Source: CAXBDP01 sp964598395 (lineage in GTDB: Bacteria > Bacteroidota > Bacteroidia > Cytophagales > Cyclobacteriaceae). Taken from it: 42,617 nucleotides of DNA. A program made the translations under genes and the position numbers. This document shows, piece after piece, positions 26,582 to 35,543 of this stretch (the stretch's first letter is position 1; every line of letters begins with the position of its first letter). The stretch lies in contig CAZRBW010000023.1 of assembly GCA_964598395.1 (NCBI GenBank), forward strand, positions 1 to 42,617. The letters are read 5' to 3'. Below the pieces are notes generated by a model, which ran no database searches, was not told the origin of the DNA, and saw nothing but the letters and a program-made list of their open reading frames with translations.

Positions 26582-26758
26582 AAATATTAGATTGTATTAA
26601 GATGGGTTTTCAGGTTTCTTCTTTGCAAAAGTGCCTCTAATATCATGATATAAATCATAAAACTTAGATTTCATTTTTCGTGTTTCTAACGTAGGAGACC
26701 AATCAAATTCGGACTGATTTGGAAATCATTTTTTTTATAGATAATTAAATCTTCTACC

Positions 26759-28287
26759 ATGAAAAAAATCTTATTTTATATTATCGCCAATTTTTGGCTG
26801 ATCATCCCTCCCGCATTTTCGCAATTTGCAGGAGGATTAGGTACTGCCCAAGATCCGTATCAAGTTTCTTCAATAGAGCACTTGAATAATATTCGTTTCA
26901 ATCTTGATAAGCACTTTGTACAAACTGCACATATTGATATGGTTAATGTTACGAATTGGGTACCAATAGGTGGTGGTCAGCTTGGTAATTATGCGGATTA
27001 CTCTTTATTGAGATTCTCAGGTTTTTACAATGGACAAGGATTTGAAATCCGTAACTTGAAAATTGATAGACCTGATTTACCAAATATAGGTTTATTCGGA
27101 ATGATTGGTCATGCCAGTGGAAGCAATACAACTCAACCTACTGTAATCAGAAATGTGAAGTTGGTAAATGTTGATGTGAAGGGTGCAAGAGGTACTGGAA
27201 GTTTGGTAGGCAGGGTGCATGGGAATGCGAATACACTAATTGAATATTGTTATGCCATCAACGGTTCAGTTGTAGGTGACGCTGTGACTGGAGGTTTGGT
27301 TGGTGGTAATAATAGCTGGCGCGAAACTCCTGGTGGTGAAGATAATCCAGTTATATCTGAAAGTTTTTCGGAAATAAATGTTACAAGATCCTCTAAAGTG
27401 GGAGTTGTGGATCCAATTAAATATGGTGGTTTGGTTGGTTGTAACCAAAAGGGAACTATAAGAAATAGCTATGCTAGAGGTGATGTAACCGTACTTGATA
27501 GAGATAGAGTAGGAGGGCTTGCGGGCTGTATTGATATANNNNNNNNNNNNNNNNNNNNNNNNNNNNNNNNNNNNNNNNNNNNNNNNNNNNNNNNNNNNNN
27601 NNNNNNNNNNNNNNNNNNNNNNNNNNNNNNNNNNNNNNGAATATTTCACCTAATGCAGTGGATGTGACAAACTCAGTAAATGATGGTTACCCATATTTAC
27701 AAATCATACCAAATGCAACTCAACCAATTGAACTCTTATCCTTCTGGGCTGAGGATCCTGGTAATGGAACCTTGCTACTACAGTGGACAACCGCAAGAGA
27801 AGAGGATAATGATTACTTTGAAATATTGAGGAGTAGTAATGGCCGAGACTTTGAAACCTTAACTCAAATCGATGGTGCTGGAAATTCTTCTCAGATACTA
27901 GAATATACCTTTGTCGATCAAAGACCATTGCTTGGTCGTAATTATTATAGACTAAAGCAGGTCGATTTTGATGGCACAAGCACCATATCGAGATTGATTT
28001 CTATTCGACTGAATTTCGGGGAGCATAATCAACCATTTATTTACCCAAACCCAAATAATGGGACTACATTTTTCGTAGTATTACCAGCTGCTCCAGGTGA
28101 GTATACTTTTACGATGATGGATACTCAAGGCCGGCAAGTATGGAGGACTACTAGAAATAAAGTTGATTATCTCAAGACCTTGGAGTTTGATATGCCTGAA
28201 AGGATGAATTCAGGCTTGTTTTTCCTTCATATTCAAGGGAAGGATGTGAATACAATTGAAAGAGTTTTGGTTGAGCAAGGCAGATAA
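26759..28287 (+). CDS. GLUG-repeat secreted protein with T9SS C-terminal sorting domain (interrupted by gap)
   Basis: A signal peptide (about 1-21, ending AFSQ) is followed by AGGLGTAQDPYQVSSIEHLNNI, the usual lead-in of GLUG proteins. GLUG-type repeats come next (TGGLVGGNN, YGGLVGCNQKGTIRNSYARGDV, VGGLAGC). After the 100-N gap the frame restarts near 27640 (ISPNAVDVTNSVNDGYPYL). It then shows a beta-sandwich typical of T9SS cargo and a type A sorting domain from about 28030 (YPNPNNG ... GLFFLHIQGK ... ERVLVEQGR). The two halves are in different frames relative to the placeholder, as expected if the gap length is arbitrary. Probably a surface or secreted beta-solenoid protein, possibly adhesive. 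Function unknown. Confidence 0.82.
27539..27638. other. Assembly gap (100 N) in the GLUG-repeat region
   Basis: Exactly 100 N, starting right after a GLUG repeat (GGLAGCI). Tandem GLUG repeats may have broken the assembly here, so several repeats could be missing. Confidence 0.98.
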
Positions 28288-28313
28288 TATGTCCGCAAAG
28301 ATTGAGGAATTAC

Positions 28314-29618
28314 TTACAATCTCTCAATTTTTGCTCCTAATGCTCTTAATCTTGTGTCGATATGCTGATAGCCACGGTCTATTTGCTCTACATTATCAAT
28401 GATGGATTCGCCCTTGGCACTGAGTGCTGCAATTAGCAATGCAACTCCAGCTCTAATATCTGGACTGCTCATTCTAATGCCTTTCAAATCATATTTGCGG
28501 TCTAGCCCAATAACGGTAGCTCGGTGTGGATCGCACAAAATAATCTGAGCGCCCATATCTATAAGCTTATCTACAAAGAAAAGTCTACTTTCAAACATTT
28601 TCTGATGAACAAGCAAAGTGCCTCTAGCTTGGGTGGCAACCACCAAAACGATGCTTAATAAATCTGGCGTAAAGCCCGGCCAAATTGCGTCCGAGATGGT
28701 AAGAATTGAACCATCAATATACGTTTCAATTTCGTAGCTGTCTTGAGCTGGAATATGAATATCATCTCCAATAATTTCCATCTTAATTCCCAGCTGCTGG
28801 AATTTTAATGGTATCAACCCTAAGTGTTCTACACCTGCATTTTTGATAGTTATGGCAGATTGGGTCATTGCCGCTAATCCTATAAAACTACCAACCTCAA
28901 TCATATCTGGCAACATTGTATGCTCTGTGCCCGATAGTGAATCTACACCTTCAATTGTCAATAGGTTAGAGCCCACACCAGAAATCTTAGCGCCCATACG
29001 ATTAAGCATTTTGCAAAGCTGCTGTAAGTATGGTTCACAAGCTGCATTGTAAATGGTAGTAGTGCCTTTGGCCATTACTGCTGCCATCACAATATTGGCA
29101 GTGCCAGTAACGGAAGCTTCATCTAGTAGCATGTAACAGCCCTTCAAATCTGAGCCATCAATGTAATACATACTTGAGTCAGCTTCGTAGCGAAATTTAG
29201 CTCCTAAGTTTTGGAAGCCAATAAAGTGTGTATCTAGCCTACGACGACCAATTTTATCCCCACCTGGCTTAGGTGCTTTACCTCTGCCAAAGCGACCTAA
29301 AAGTGGGCCTAATATCATAATGGAGCCTCGAAGCGATGAGGCTTGTTTTTCAAATTCGGAAGAGTCGAGATAATCAAGATTAACATTTGATGCAGTAAAA
29401 CAAAAAGTCTCTTCAGATAATTGTTCCACTTTCACGCCCATGTCCTTGAGCAGTTCAATAAGTTTGATTACATCACGAATCGCAGGTATGCGATTAATCG
29501 TGACAGGCTCTGAAGTAAGTAATACTGCACAAATTATTTGGAGGGCTTCGTTTTTTGCTCCTTGTGGTGTGATTTCGCCCTTAAGTTTTAGCCCTCCTGT
29601 TACCTTAAATGAACCCAT
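28314..29618 (-). CDS. murA: UDP-N-acetylglucosamine 1-carboxyvinyltransferase MurA, Asp variant
   Basis: A 434-residue EPSP-synthase-fold enzyme that transfers enolpyruvate from PEP to UDP-GlcNAc, the first committed step of peptidoglycan synthesis. The N-terminal GEITPQGAKNEAL and RGSIMILGPLLGRFG are typical. The active-site loop reads PGGDKIGRRRLDTH: residue 121 is Asp (codon at 29258-29256) where most MurA have the Cys that fosfomycin alkylates. An Asp at this position is known to keep activity and give fosfomycin resistance (Mycobacterium, Chlamydia). The ATG directly abuts the stop of the DUF4290 gene, so they form an operon. Confidence 0.95.
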   Translation of the reverse strand: MGSFKVTGGLKLKGEITPQGAKNEALQIICAVLLTSEPVTINRIPAIRDVIKLIELLKDMGVKVEQLSEETFCFTASNVNLDYLDSSEFEKQASSLRGSIMILGPLLGRFGRGKAPKPGGDKIGRRRLDTHFIGFQNLGAKFRYEADSSMYYIDGSDLKGCYMLLDEASVTGTANIVMAAVMAKGTTTIYNAACEPYLQQLCKMLNRMGAKISGVGSNLLTIEGVDSLSGTEHTMLPDMIEVGSFIGLAAMTQSAITIKNAGVEHLGLIPLKFQQLGIKMEIIGDDIHIPAQDSYEIETYIDGSILTISDAIWPGFTPDLLSIVLVVATQARGTLLVHQKMFESRLFFVDKLIDMGAQIILCDPHRATVIGLDRKYDLKGIRMSSPDIRAGVALLIAALSAKGESIIDNVEQIDRGYQHIDTRLRALGAKIERL

Positions 29619-30284
29619 TTAGTTTCTTCTTTTTTTGAAATGAGGCTTACTGCCACGTCCTTTTTGGTTTCTATTCCGCATGTTTTGTGGAGCAACACCC
29701 GCTTCTTTCTCTTGGTTGCGCTCTCTTATGTTCGAGTCGAAAAGATTTTCAGCTCTTACTCTTTCTAGATCAATTTCGAGCTTGCCACCCGACATTTCCT
29801 TTATATTTTTCACAATCACACTATCATCGATATTGTCCTTGTTCCAAGTGCTATAAAAGGTCTTCATCAATTTACCTAGGTAAATAATTGCAGAGTCGAT
29901 TTCTTCTGGGTCTTCCAGCTCCATCGTTCTTTTTATAAGCAATTCCACACTTTTTCCGTAGTGCTTGTAACGAATGTTCGTAGCTGGATATTCTACTCTT
30001 TGCGGCCTCTTTTTCAATAGCGTTGCCTCTGGGTTTGGAAAGGGTGCCTCTACATCAAGTTCGAAATTGGACATGATGTAAATATCGTCCCAAAGCTTTT
30101 GCTCATATTCAGGATAATCCTGTACAGTTGGAGCAACTTGCTTCATCAAGCTCACCAAGGTGTAGGCCAAGCGAGTTCTCACATCGCGGTCTGGCTCTTC
30201 TTTGATAAAGCTTACTATATTATGGATATTTCTGCCGTACTCTCTCAGAGTAATATTAATTCGGCTAGTATTGTATTCGTGCAT
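29619..30284 (-). CDS. DUF4290 domain protein
   Basis: A 221-residue Bacteroidota-specific protein. Its first ~180 residues match DUF4290 as I know it (EYNTSRINITLREYGRNIHNIV, AYTLVSLMKQVAPT, YGKSVELLIKRTMEL). A lysine/arginine/asparagine-rich tail of about 40 residues ends in KKRRN and may bind nucleic acid. It is followed by murA with no gap. The pairing with murA suggests co-expression, but no function is known for the domain. Confidence 0.85.
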   Translation of the reverse strand: MHEYNTSRINITLREYGRNIHNIVSFIKEEPDRDVRTRLAYTLVSLMKQVAPTVQDYPEYEQKLWDDIYIMSNFELDVEAPFPNPEATLLKKRPQRVEYPATNIRYKHYGKSVELLIKRTMELEDPEEIDSAIIYLGKLMKTFYSTWNKDNIDDSVIVKNIKEMSGGKLEIDLERVRAENLFDSNIRERNQEKEAGVAPQNMRNRNQKGRGSKPHFKKRRN

Positions 30285-30322
30285 CTAATATGTAATTAAT
30301 GGGGAATTCGGATTCCTGTGGT

Positions 30323-32596
30323 TCAATTATCAATTATCCGAAGCTTTGCAAAGCTAAGTAATAATGTTTTCTCTCCAAAATGATCAAAACTAACCTTTGC
30401 TTTTCTGTTTGCTCCTTCTACTTGCATTTGGATTACAGAACCTTCGCCAAATTTAGGATGCTCCACCCGCATTCCTTCTTTCAGACCGGTTGTGTCTGAT
30501 GCCACAAAATCCTCAGCTGGTTTTACACCCTTCGGTGGAACAGAGCGGGAGGTTGTTCTCAAGGGCATTTTCGGTAAGGAGCTCACTAAGTTTTTAGCAT
30601 AATGGCTACTACCCATAGCGGCGTCTCTACTGCTATAAAGCTTGTCCACTTTTATATATTGCCCATCTATTTCTTCTAGAAAACGGCTTGGATCACAGTT
30701 TTTCAAATTACCAAAACGATAACGGCTAAGAGCATAGGTCAAGCTCAGTTTTTGCTTGGCGCGAGTAATAGCCACATAAAAAAGTCTTCGTTCTTCTTCC
30801 AAATCGGCTCGGCTACTGAGCATCATTTGAGATGGAAAAAGTTCTTCCTCCATTCCAACCACATACACATGGTTGAACTCCAGGCCTTTGGCCATGTGAA
30901 TGGTCATTAGCGTCACTTTATCTTGATCCTCGTCTTTATCTTCATCTACACTAGACACCAACGCAATTTCTTGCAAAAAGGCTGTCAAATCTTTGTTCTC
31001 GGTTTCTGGACTGTCCACAAATTCCTTTATGGAGTTCAGGAGTTCTTGAACGTTTTCATAGCGATTTAGCCCTTCTACTGTCCGATCTGTATAAAGTTCT
31101 TTTAAGAGACTGGAGCCTTTAGCTATTTCCATTGAAGCTTCATAGGCATCTTTTTCACGGACTTCCACCATGAAACTTTTGATCATCACAGCGAAATCTT
31201 CCACAGCATTTGCCGCTCTGCCAGTAAGAAATTGGCGAATATTACAAAGCACTTCCCACAATGATAATCCATGATCATCTGCTGCTACAATTATTTTATC
31301 TACAGTAGAATCACCAATTCCTCTTTTTGGATAATTAATAATTCGTCGTAGCGCTTGCTCATCATTTTGGTTGATGGTGAATCGCAAATAAGATATCAAG
31401 TCCTTAATTTCTCTACGCTGATAAAAAGAAAGCCCACCTATAATTTTGTATTTAATGCTCAACTTTCGAAGAGCTTCTTCCATAGCTCTAGATTGGCTAT
31501 TGGTACGGTATAGTATAGCAAAGTCGGTGTTGCGTAGATTTTTTTGAGCCTTTTCTTCAAATATCGAAGTGGCCACCAATCGGCCTTCTTCATTGTCGCT
31601 GGCTGCTTTGATTAGCGAAATATGCTCACCATTATCATTGGCCGTCCAAACATTTTTCTGTAGCTGAGCTTTATTTTTTCCAATTACCGAATTGGCTGCA
31701 TTCACAATCGTTTGAGTAGATCGATAATTTTGCTCTAGTTTAATGATTTTGAGCTCTGGAAAATCCTTCTCGAAGTTCAAGATATTGCGAATGTCGGCTC
31801 CTCTAAACGCATATATACTTTGCGCGTCGTCGCCAACTACACAAATGTTCCGATGCACAGCTGCTAGCCTTTTTGTGATTAGGTATTGACTGTAATTGGT
31901 ATCCTGAAACTCATCCACCATCACATATTCGAAACGATGTTGGTATTTGTGCAATATTTCTGGATGCCTCTTGAAAAGCAAATTGGTATTGAAAAGCAAA
32001 TCATCAAAGTCCATAGCGCCAGCTTTGAAGCAACGCTCGGTATAGGCTTTGTAGATATGAACGGTCTCCGGCCGATTGGTCATCGCATCGTTTTCCATCA
32101 GCTCGGTATTGGCCATATATTGCTGCCAGCCTATAAGGTTATTTTTGGCTGATGATATTCTGCCAAACACAGAATTTTTCTTGTAAGCCTTATCGTCCAG
32201 TCCTTTTTCTTTAATGATAGTCTGGATAAGCGATTTGGAATCGTCCGCATCGTAAATAGTGAAATTGCTTGGGTAGCCTAGTAAATGACCTTCTGACCGT
32301 AAGAGCCTTGCAAATACAGAGTGAAAAGTGCCCATCCAAAGGCTCTTAGCATCACCACCGACCATTGATTGGATACGGTGGCGCATTTCGCCTGCGGCCT
32401 TATTGGTAAATGTAAGTGCCAATACTTTGAATGGATCTACATTTTTTGCTTTGAGGAGATAAGCAATTCTATAGGTTAACACACGGGTTTTGCCAGAGCC
32501 TGCACCAGCAATAATCATTGTAGGCCCATCTGTGTGGATTACTCCTTCTCTTTGAGGAGGATTCAATTCATTAAGAAAATCAATCGCTTCATTCAT
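30323..32596 (-). CDS. UvrD/PcrA/Rep-type superfamily 1 DNA helicase
   Basis: A 757-residue 3'-5' SF1A helicase. Motifs in order: Q motif LNPPQREGV (about 10), motif I AGAGSGKTRVLTYR (about 31-44), Ia LTFTNKAAGEMR, II VDEFQDTN (about 227), III GDDAQSIYAFRGA, IV LEQNYRST, V MTIHMAKGLEF and VI VAITRAKQKL. A C-terminal Tudor-like domain (GMRVEHPKFGEGSVIQM, about 705 on) matches that of PcrA, known to contact RNA polymerase. The role is DNA repair and removal of transcription-replication conflicts. PcrA is the closest type, though many Bacteroidota annotations say UvrD. Confidence 0.93.
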   Translation of the reverse strand: MNEAIDFLNELNPPQREGVIHTDGPTMIIAGAGSGKTRVLTYRIAYLLKAKNVDPFKVLALTFTNKAAGEMRHRIQSMVGGDAKSLWMGTFHSVFARLLRSEGHLLGYPSNFTIYDADDSKSLIQTIIKEKGLDDKAYKKNSVFGRISSAKNNLIGWQQYMANTELMENDAMTNRPETVHIYKAYTERCFKAGAMDFDDLLFNTNLLFKRHPEILHKYQHRFEYVMVDEFQDTNYSQYLITKRLAAVHRNICVVGDDAQSIYAFRGADIRNILNFEKDFPELKIIKLEQNYRSTQTIVNAANSVIGKNKAQLQKNVWTANDNGEHISLIKAASDNEEGRLVATSIFEEKAQKNLRNTDFAILYRTNSQSRAMEEALRKLSIKYKIIGGLSFYQRREIKDLISYLRFTINQNDEQALRRIINYPKRGIGDSTVDKIIVAADDHGLSLWEVLCNIRQFLTGRAANAVEDFAVMIKSFMVEVREKDAYEASMEIAKGSSLLKELYTDRTVEGLNRYENVQELLNSIKEFVDSPETENKDLTAFLQEIALVSSVDEDKDEDQDKVTLMTIHMAKGLEFNHVYVVGMEEELFPSQMMLSSRADLEEERRLFYVAITRAKQKLSLTYALSRYRFGNLKNCDPSRFLEEIDGQYIKVDKLYSSRDAAMGSSHYAKNLVSSLPKMPLRTTSRSVPPKGVKPAEDFVASDTTGLKEGMRVEHPKFGEGSVIQMQVEGANRKAKVSFDHFGEKTLLLSFAKLRIIDN

Positions 32597-32653
32597 ACCG
32601 TTGCAAGTTAATCAATACAGGCTTTACAGCGTAAGGATGAACCTGTTTTTGGC
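32589..32653 (-). CDS. Possible 3' end of an unidentified gene overlapping the helicase start
   Basis: On the minus strand between the gap and the helicase, one frame stays open for 20 codons (QKQVHPYAVKPVLINLQRYE) and ends with TGA at 32591-32589, overlapping the helicase ATG by 8 bp. The other frames stop earlier, at 32626-32624 and 32610-32608. An overlapping end would fit translational coupling, but the gap hides which frame is real and whether it belongs to the gene at 32754-33061. Confidence 0.3.
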
Positions 32654-32753
32654 NNNNNNNNNNNNNNNNNNNNNNNNNNNNNNNNNNNNNNNNNNNNNNN
32701 NNNNNNNNNNNNNNNNNNNNNNNNNNNNNNNNNNNNNNNNNNNNNNNNNNNNN
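32654..32753. other. Assembly gap (100 N) before the helicase gene
   Basis: Exactly 100 N. It interrupts the minus-strand gene starting at 33061. The size of the missing part cannot be estimated because that family is not recognised. Confidence 0.98.
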
Positions 32754-33061
32754 GTAGAGCCAATGGCATATACCGTTTTGTGTTGGCTGTATTGCTCTAC
32801 TTCTAAGTTTGCATCAATATCAATTTTATCATCTACGAGATCCATCCCAAGTCTATACTCATTTTCCATCCCTATGTATTTTGAGATTCTCATCATTACA
32901 TCTGAGTTTGCTAGGAGGCAATTTGCATAGTTCGGACAATTCAGCTTAAAACTATGCTCCCATCTGGTGAGCATATTCATAAAAAACTCATTGGATGATT
33001 TGTGAAAACCATCTTCGGTGAAGTCGGCTTCTGCAAGAGTGAATGGGTATTGGTAGGACAT
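32754..33061 (-). CDS. Unrecognised protein, N-terminal ~102 residues
   Basis: The frame begins with MSYQYPFTLAEADFTEDGFH and is open until the gap. It is acidic, soluble-looking and contains no signal peptide or membrane segment. Two Cys (CPNYANC) lie near residues 42-48, and DLVDDKIDIDANLEVEQYSQH is strongly acidic. I cannot place it in a family. It lies between a glycosyltransferase (77 bp upstream) and the helicase, both on the same strand. Confidence 0.6.
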
Positions 33062-33138
33062 GAATTGCTAGAAATTATATCTTTACAATTACAATAATAA
33101 TTTTTATTGCTCCAATAGAATTCGGTTACTTCCAAATC

Positions 33139-34230
33139 TCATTTCAACATTTCATTGAAATAATTTTCATAAGCCGTTACAGTATTTTCCAGAGAGAAAT
33201 CTACCAAAGCGGTATGTTTGCCTTGAGTGGCAAGCTCACTTCGTAGAGTTGGGTTTTGGTGGAGTGTGTTAATTGCGCTGGCGAGTTCAGCGATATTTCC
33301 CTCTTGGAATAGCAGGCCATTTACCTCCCGCTTGATTAAATCTGGGTTGCCTGCAGCGTCGGTGGCGATCACCGGAATTCCCATAGCCATTGCTTCGAGC
33401 AGCGATTGGGACAAGCCTTCCATATTCGAAGCCAATATTTTCACATCAAATAAAGGGTAATAATTCAGGATTTCATTAGCACCAACTTCTCCCTCGAAAA
33501 ATACTTGATGTATTGCTGGCAATTTCTCCAGCCATTTTTCCAAATCAGTCTCTTTCCTTATTCCCACAAAAATCATTTTCACTGGAAATTCAATTACAGC
33601 CAATGCCTGTAATATTTGCTCTTGCTGTTTGCGTCTAGAAACACAGCCTATCACAAAGTCATTTTCCTTTATTTCAAATTTCTGCCTAAGTTTTTCCGTG
33701 TGAGGAGGATCTAAATGTTGGTATTTCTCTACCGGCGTACCATTATTTATCACTTTGATTTTGTGTGAGGCCAGTCCCACCTTTTGCAGCCCTTCTGCCA
33801 CGCCACTGCTCACTGCTACAAATCCATCAGCGCCTTTATTGTACAAGAAGTTTTGCAAAAATCCGCCCATGCTCAGTGGTCGTTGCCTGCGAGTATGGAT
33901 AATCTTGACAGGGAGTTTATATCGCCATTTGGCAAATATGGATGTGTATCGATCCCAGCTACTTTGGGCATTAATAAGTTTGATGTGATATTTTTCTACA
34001 GTGGACTTAATCTGCTGCATATTTTGAAAGTCCAGTTTGCCAGAGAAAGTCATGGCAATAAGTTTGACCTTGCTGCCTTCGAGCATTTGATAAATAAGGC
34101 TTTCCTTTCGGCAACCAAGGTAGATTTGATGCCCTCTTTCGGCAAGTGCATTGGCCAGCATTGCTATGGAATTAGTGCTGCCGGCCATGTCGCCTTGGTA
34201 GGTCAGAAACAAAATTTTGAGAGAAGGCAT
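33139..34230 (-). CDS. GT4-family glycosyltransferase
   Basis: A 363-residue GT-B glycosyltransferase. The N-terminal domain carries GDMAGSTNSIAMLANALAERGH. The C-terminal domain has the nucleotide-sugar EX7E region EGLSQSLLEAMAMGIPVIATDAAGNPDLI (about 274-302), diagnostic of GT4. It has no membrane segment and probably acts at the membrane face in lipopolysaccharide, capsule or glycolipid synthesis. The acceptor and sugar donor cannot be deduced. It stands alone rather than in a polysaccharide cluster. A word copy at 33324 encodes Arg-Glu near the C-terminus. Confidence 0.9.
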   Translation of the reverse strand: MPSLKILFLTYQGDMAGSTNSIAMLANALAERGHQIYLGCRKESLIYQMLEGSKVKLIAMTFSGKLDFQNMQQIKSTVEKYHIKLINAQSSWDRYTSIFAKWRYKLPVKIIHTRRQRPLSMGGFLQNFLYNKGADGFVAVSSGVAEGLQKVGLASHKIKVINNGTPVEKYQHLDPPHTEKLRQKFEIKENDFVIGCVSRRKQQEQILQALAVIEFPVKMIFVGIRKETDLEKWLEKLPAIHQVFFEGEVGANEILNYYPLFDVKILASNMEGLSQSLLEAMAMGIPVIATDAAGNPDLIKREVNGLLFQEGNIAELASAINTLHQNPTLRSELATQGKHTALVDFSLENTVTAYENYFNEMLK

Positions 34231-34279
34231 GGCGTAAAAATAACCATAATTGGTACAGAAGGTATAATATTATGTGAAA

Positions 34280-34300
34280 GCAAACTGAAATTAAGTTTGC
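34280..34300. promoter_or_regulatory. Inverted repeat with a -7 element for the ECF sigma gene
   Basis: GCAAACT-N7-AGTTTGC sits in the divergent region between the glycosyltransferase and the sigma gene. The right arm contains TAAGTTTG (34292-34299), a perfect TAnnTTTG -7 element pointing to the sigma gene (leader about 30 nt). The left arm read on the minus strand gives TCAGTTTG, a weaker -7. Symmetry may therefore reflect two back-to-back promoters or an operator. No matching -33 is evident. Confidence 0.45.
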
Positions 34301-34333
34301 GGATAGTAATTGTTTAGTATTTTTGGAGATCTT

Positions 34334-34912
34334 ATGTCGGAACAAGAAAAGCCTATTCTATCAAAAGTAGAGAAACAGCGCATATTCGAGAACGAATTTA
34401 TGCCGCATATCAATAGCATGTACAATTTTGCGTACAGGCTTACTTTTGACGAAGACGACGCCAAAGATTTGGTGCAGGATACTTATTTGAAGGCTTTCCG
34501 ATTTATCACCTCTTTTCAGGCCGGAACTAATGCAAAAGCGTGGTTGTTCCGAATTTTGAAAAACAGCTTCATCAATGACTTCCGTAAAAAGAGTAAGCAA
34601 CCTTCGAAGGTAGATTATCAGGAGGTTGAGAACTTTTACAACTCTGATGATGTAGATGAAGCAATCACCACAGATTTGCGCGTTGAAACTGTGCAAGATA
34701 TGATTGGTGATGAAGTTGCCATAGCACTTAATGCACTAGACGTAGATTTCAGAACAGTAATTATTCTTTGCGATCTTGAGGGGTTCACTTACGAGGAAAT
34801 GGCCAAGATATTGGACATCCCGATCGGTACCGTTCGCTCCAGATTGCACAGGGCTAGGAACTTGCTGAAGGAGAAATTGAAATCTTATGCTAAAACAATG
34901 GGTTATAAATAA
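34334..34912 (+). CDS. ECF-type RNA polymerase sigma factor
   Basis: A 192-residue sigma-70 family ECF factor. Region 2 (about 20-90) includes MYNFAYRLTFDEDDAKDLVQDTYLKAFRF and WLFRILKNSFINDFRKK. Region 4 (about 130-185) includes VILCDLEGFTYEEMAKILDIPIGTVRSRLHRARNLLK. I choose ATG 34334, which has GGAG 10 nt upstream, a rare Shine-Dalgarno-like sequence here. The in-frame TTG at 34310 would add 8 residues. A small anti-sigma-like gene follows after 9 bp. It may recognise envelope or stress promoters, but its regulon is unknown. Confidence 0.92.
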   Translation: MSEQEKPILSKVEKQRIFENEFMPHINSMYNFAYRLTFDEDDAKDLVQDTYLKAFRFITSFQAGTNAKAWLFRILKNSFINDFRKKSKQPSKVDYQEVENFYNSDDVDEAITTDLRVETVQDMIGDEVAIALNALDVDFRTVIILCDLEGFTYEEMAKILDIPIGTVRSRLHRARNLLKEKLKSYAKTMGYK

Positions 34913-34921
34913 AACGTTATT

Positions 34922-35209
34922 ATGGGTTTACATTTTACAAAGTGGTTTCAGTGGTCGAGGGGAAAGCATGAAAAGCCATGTCCTGATAGAGAAGAATGCC
35001 TAAAAGCACTTCAGCTTTATATCGATGGCGAAGCAGATATAGAGTTGGAAGGAAAGCTGAAACTAAAGCTTGAAAAATGTATGTGTTGTATAGAGAATTA
35101 CAACTTGGACAGAAGCATCAAAGAAGCGATAAAAACAAAGCTAGAAACCAAATGCTGCCCAGAAGAACTAGCAAATTCCATTCGAATAAAAATTAAAGAA
35201 AGCGTCTGA
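34922..35209 (+). CDS. Small anti-sigma factor-like protein lacking the usual zinc His
   Basis: A 95-residue soluble protein directly after the sigma gene. The middle (ECLKALQLYIDGEADIELEGK, then LEKCMCCIENYN) has the layout of a ZAS (zf-HC2) anti-sigma domain: Cys, helix, then a CxxC-type pair. The usual H-x3-C-x2-C is altered. The His position is Lys (KLKLEKCMCC), and additional Cys occur (KCMCC, KCCPE). It has no membrane segment, so it would act in the cytoplasm. Binding of the neighbouring sigma is inferred from gene order and fold. Confidence 0.65.
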   Translation: MGLHFTKWFQWSRGKHEKPCPDREECLKALQLYIDGEADIELEGKLKLKLEKCMCCIENYNLDRSIKEAIKTKLETKCCPEELANSIRIKIKESV

Positions 35210-35247
35210 TACTTTCGGATTTTTCTTAAACCCAAGTCACTTACATT

Positions 35248-35543
35248 ATGCCAGAAGGAAAAGCCTTCATATTCGCCGCACCTTCTGGTTCGGGAAAAAC
35301 CACCATCGTAAAACATTTATTGGAAGCCTTTCCAACCCTAGGATTTTCCATTTCGGCTAGCACCCGTGATCGTCGCGGGAGGATGGAACAAAACGGCAAA
35401 GATTATTACTTCTTAAGCAAAGACGAATTTAAGCAGAAGATTGATCAAGACGAATTTGTGGAATGGGAGGAAGTGTACGAAGGAAATTATTATGGCACCC
35501 TCAAATCAGAAATAGAGCGAATATGGGCAGAAGGACGCCACGT
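35248..35543 (+). CDS. gmk: Guanylate kinase, N-terminal half (truncated by gap)
   Basis: About 98 residues are visible: P-loop FAAPSGSGKTTIVKHL (about 9-24), then the GMP-binding region SISASTRDRRGRMEQNGKDYYF (about 34-55) and EFVEWEEVYEGNYYGT (about 70-85). These identify guanylate kinase, which makes GDP from GMP. The family is about 185-205 residues long, so roughly half is missing in the gap. The open frame through the N run joins it to a different protein (NadD) by chance. A GCGGGAGG word (35375) encodes Gly-Arg. Confidence 0.93.

Noticed and set aside
26641..26652. TATCATGATA palindrome upstream of the GLUG protein gene
   Set aside because: It is a short, AT-rich self-complementary word likely to occur by chance. 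The 177-bp region shows no convincing promoter or hairpin.
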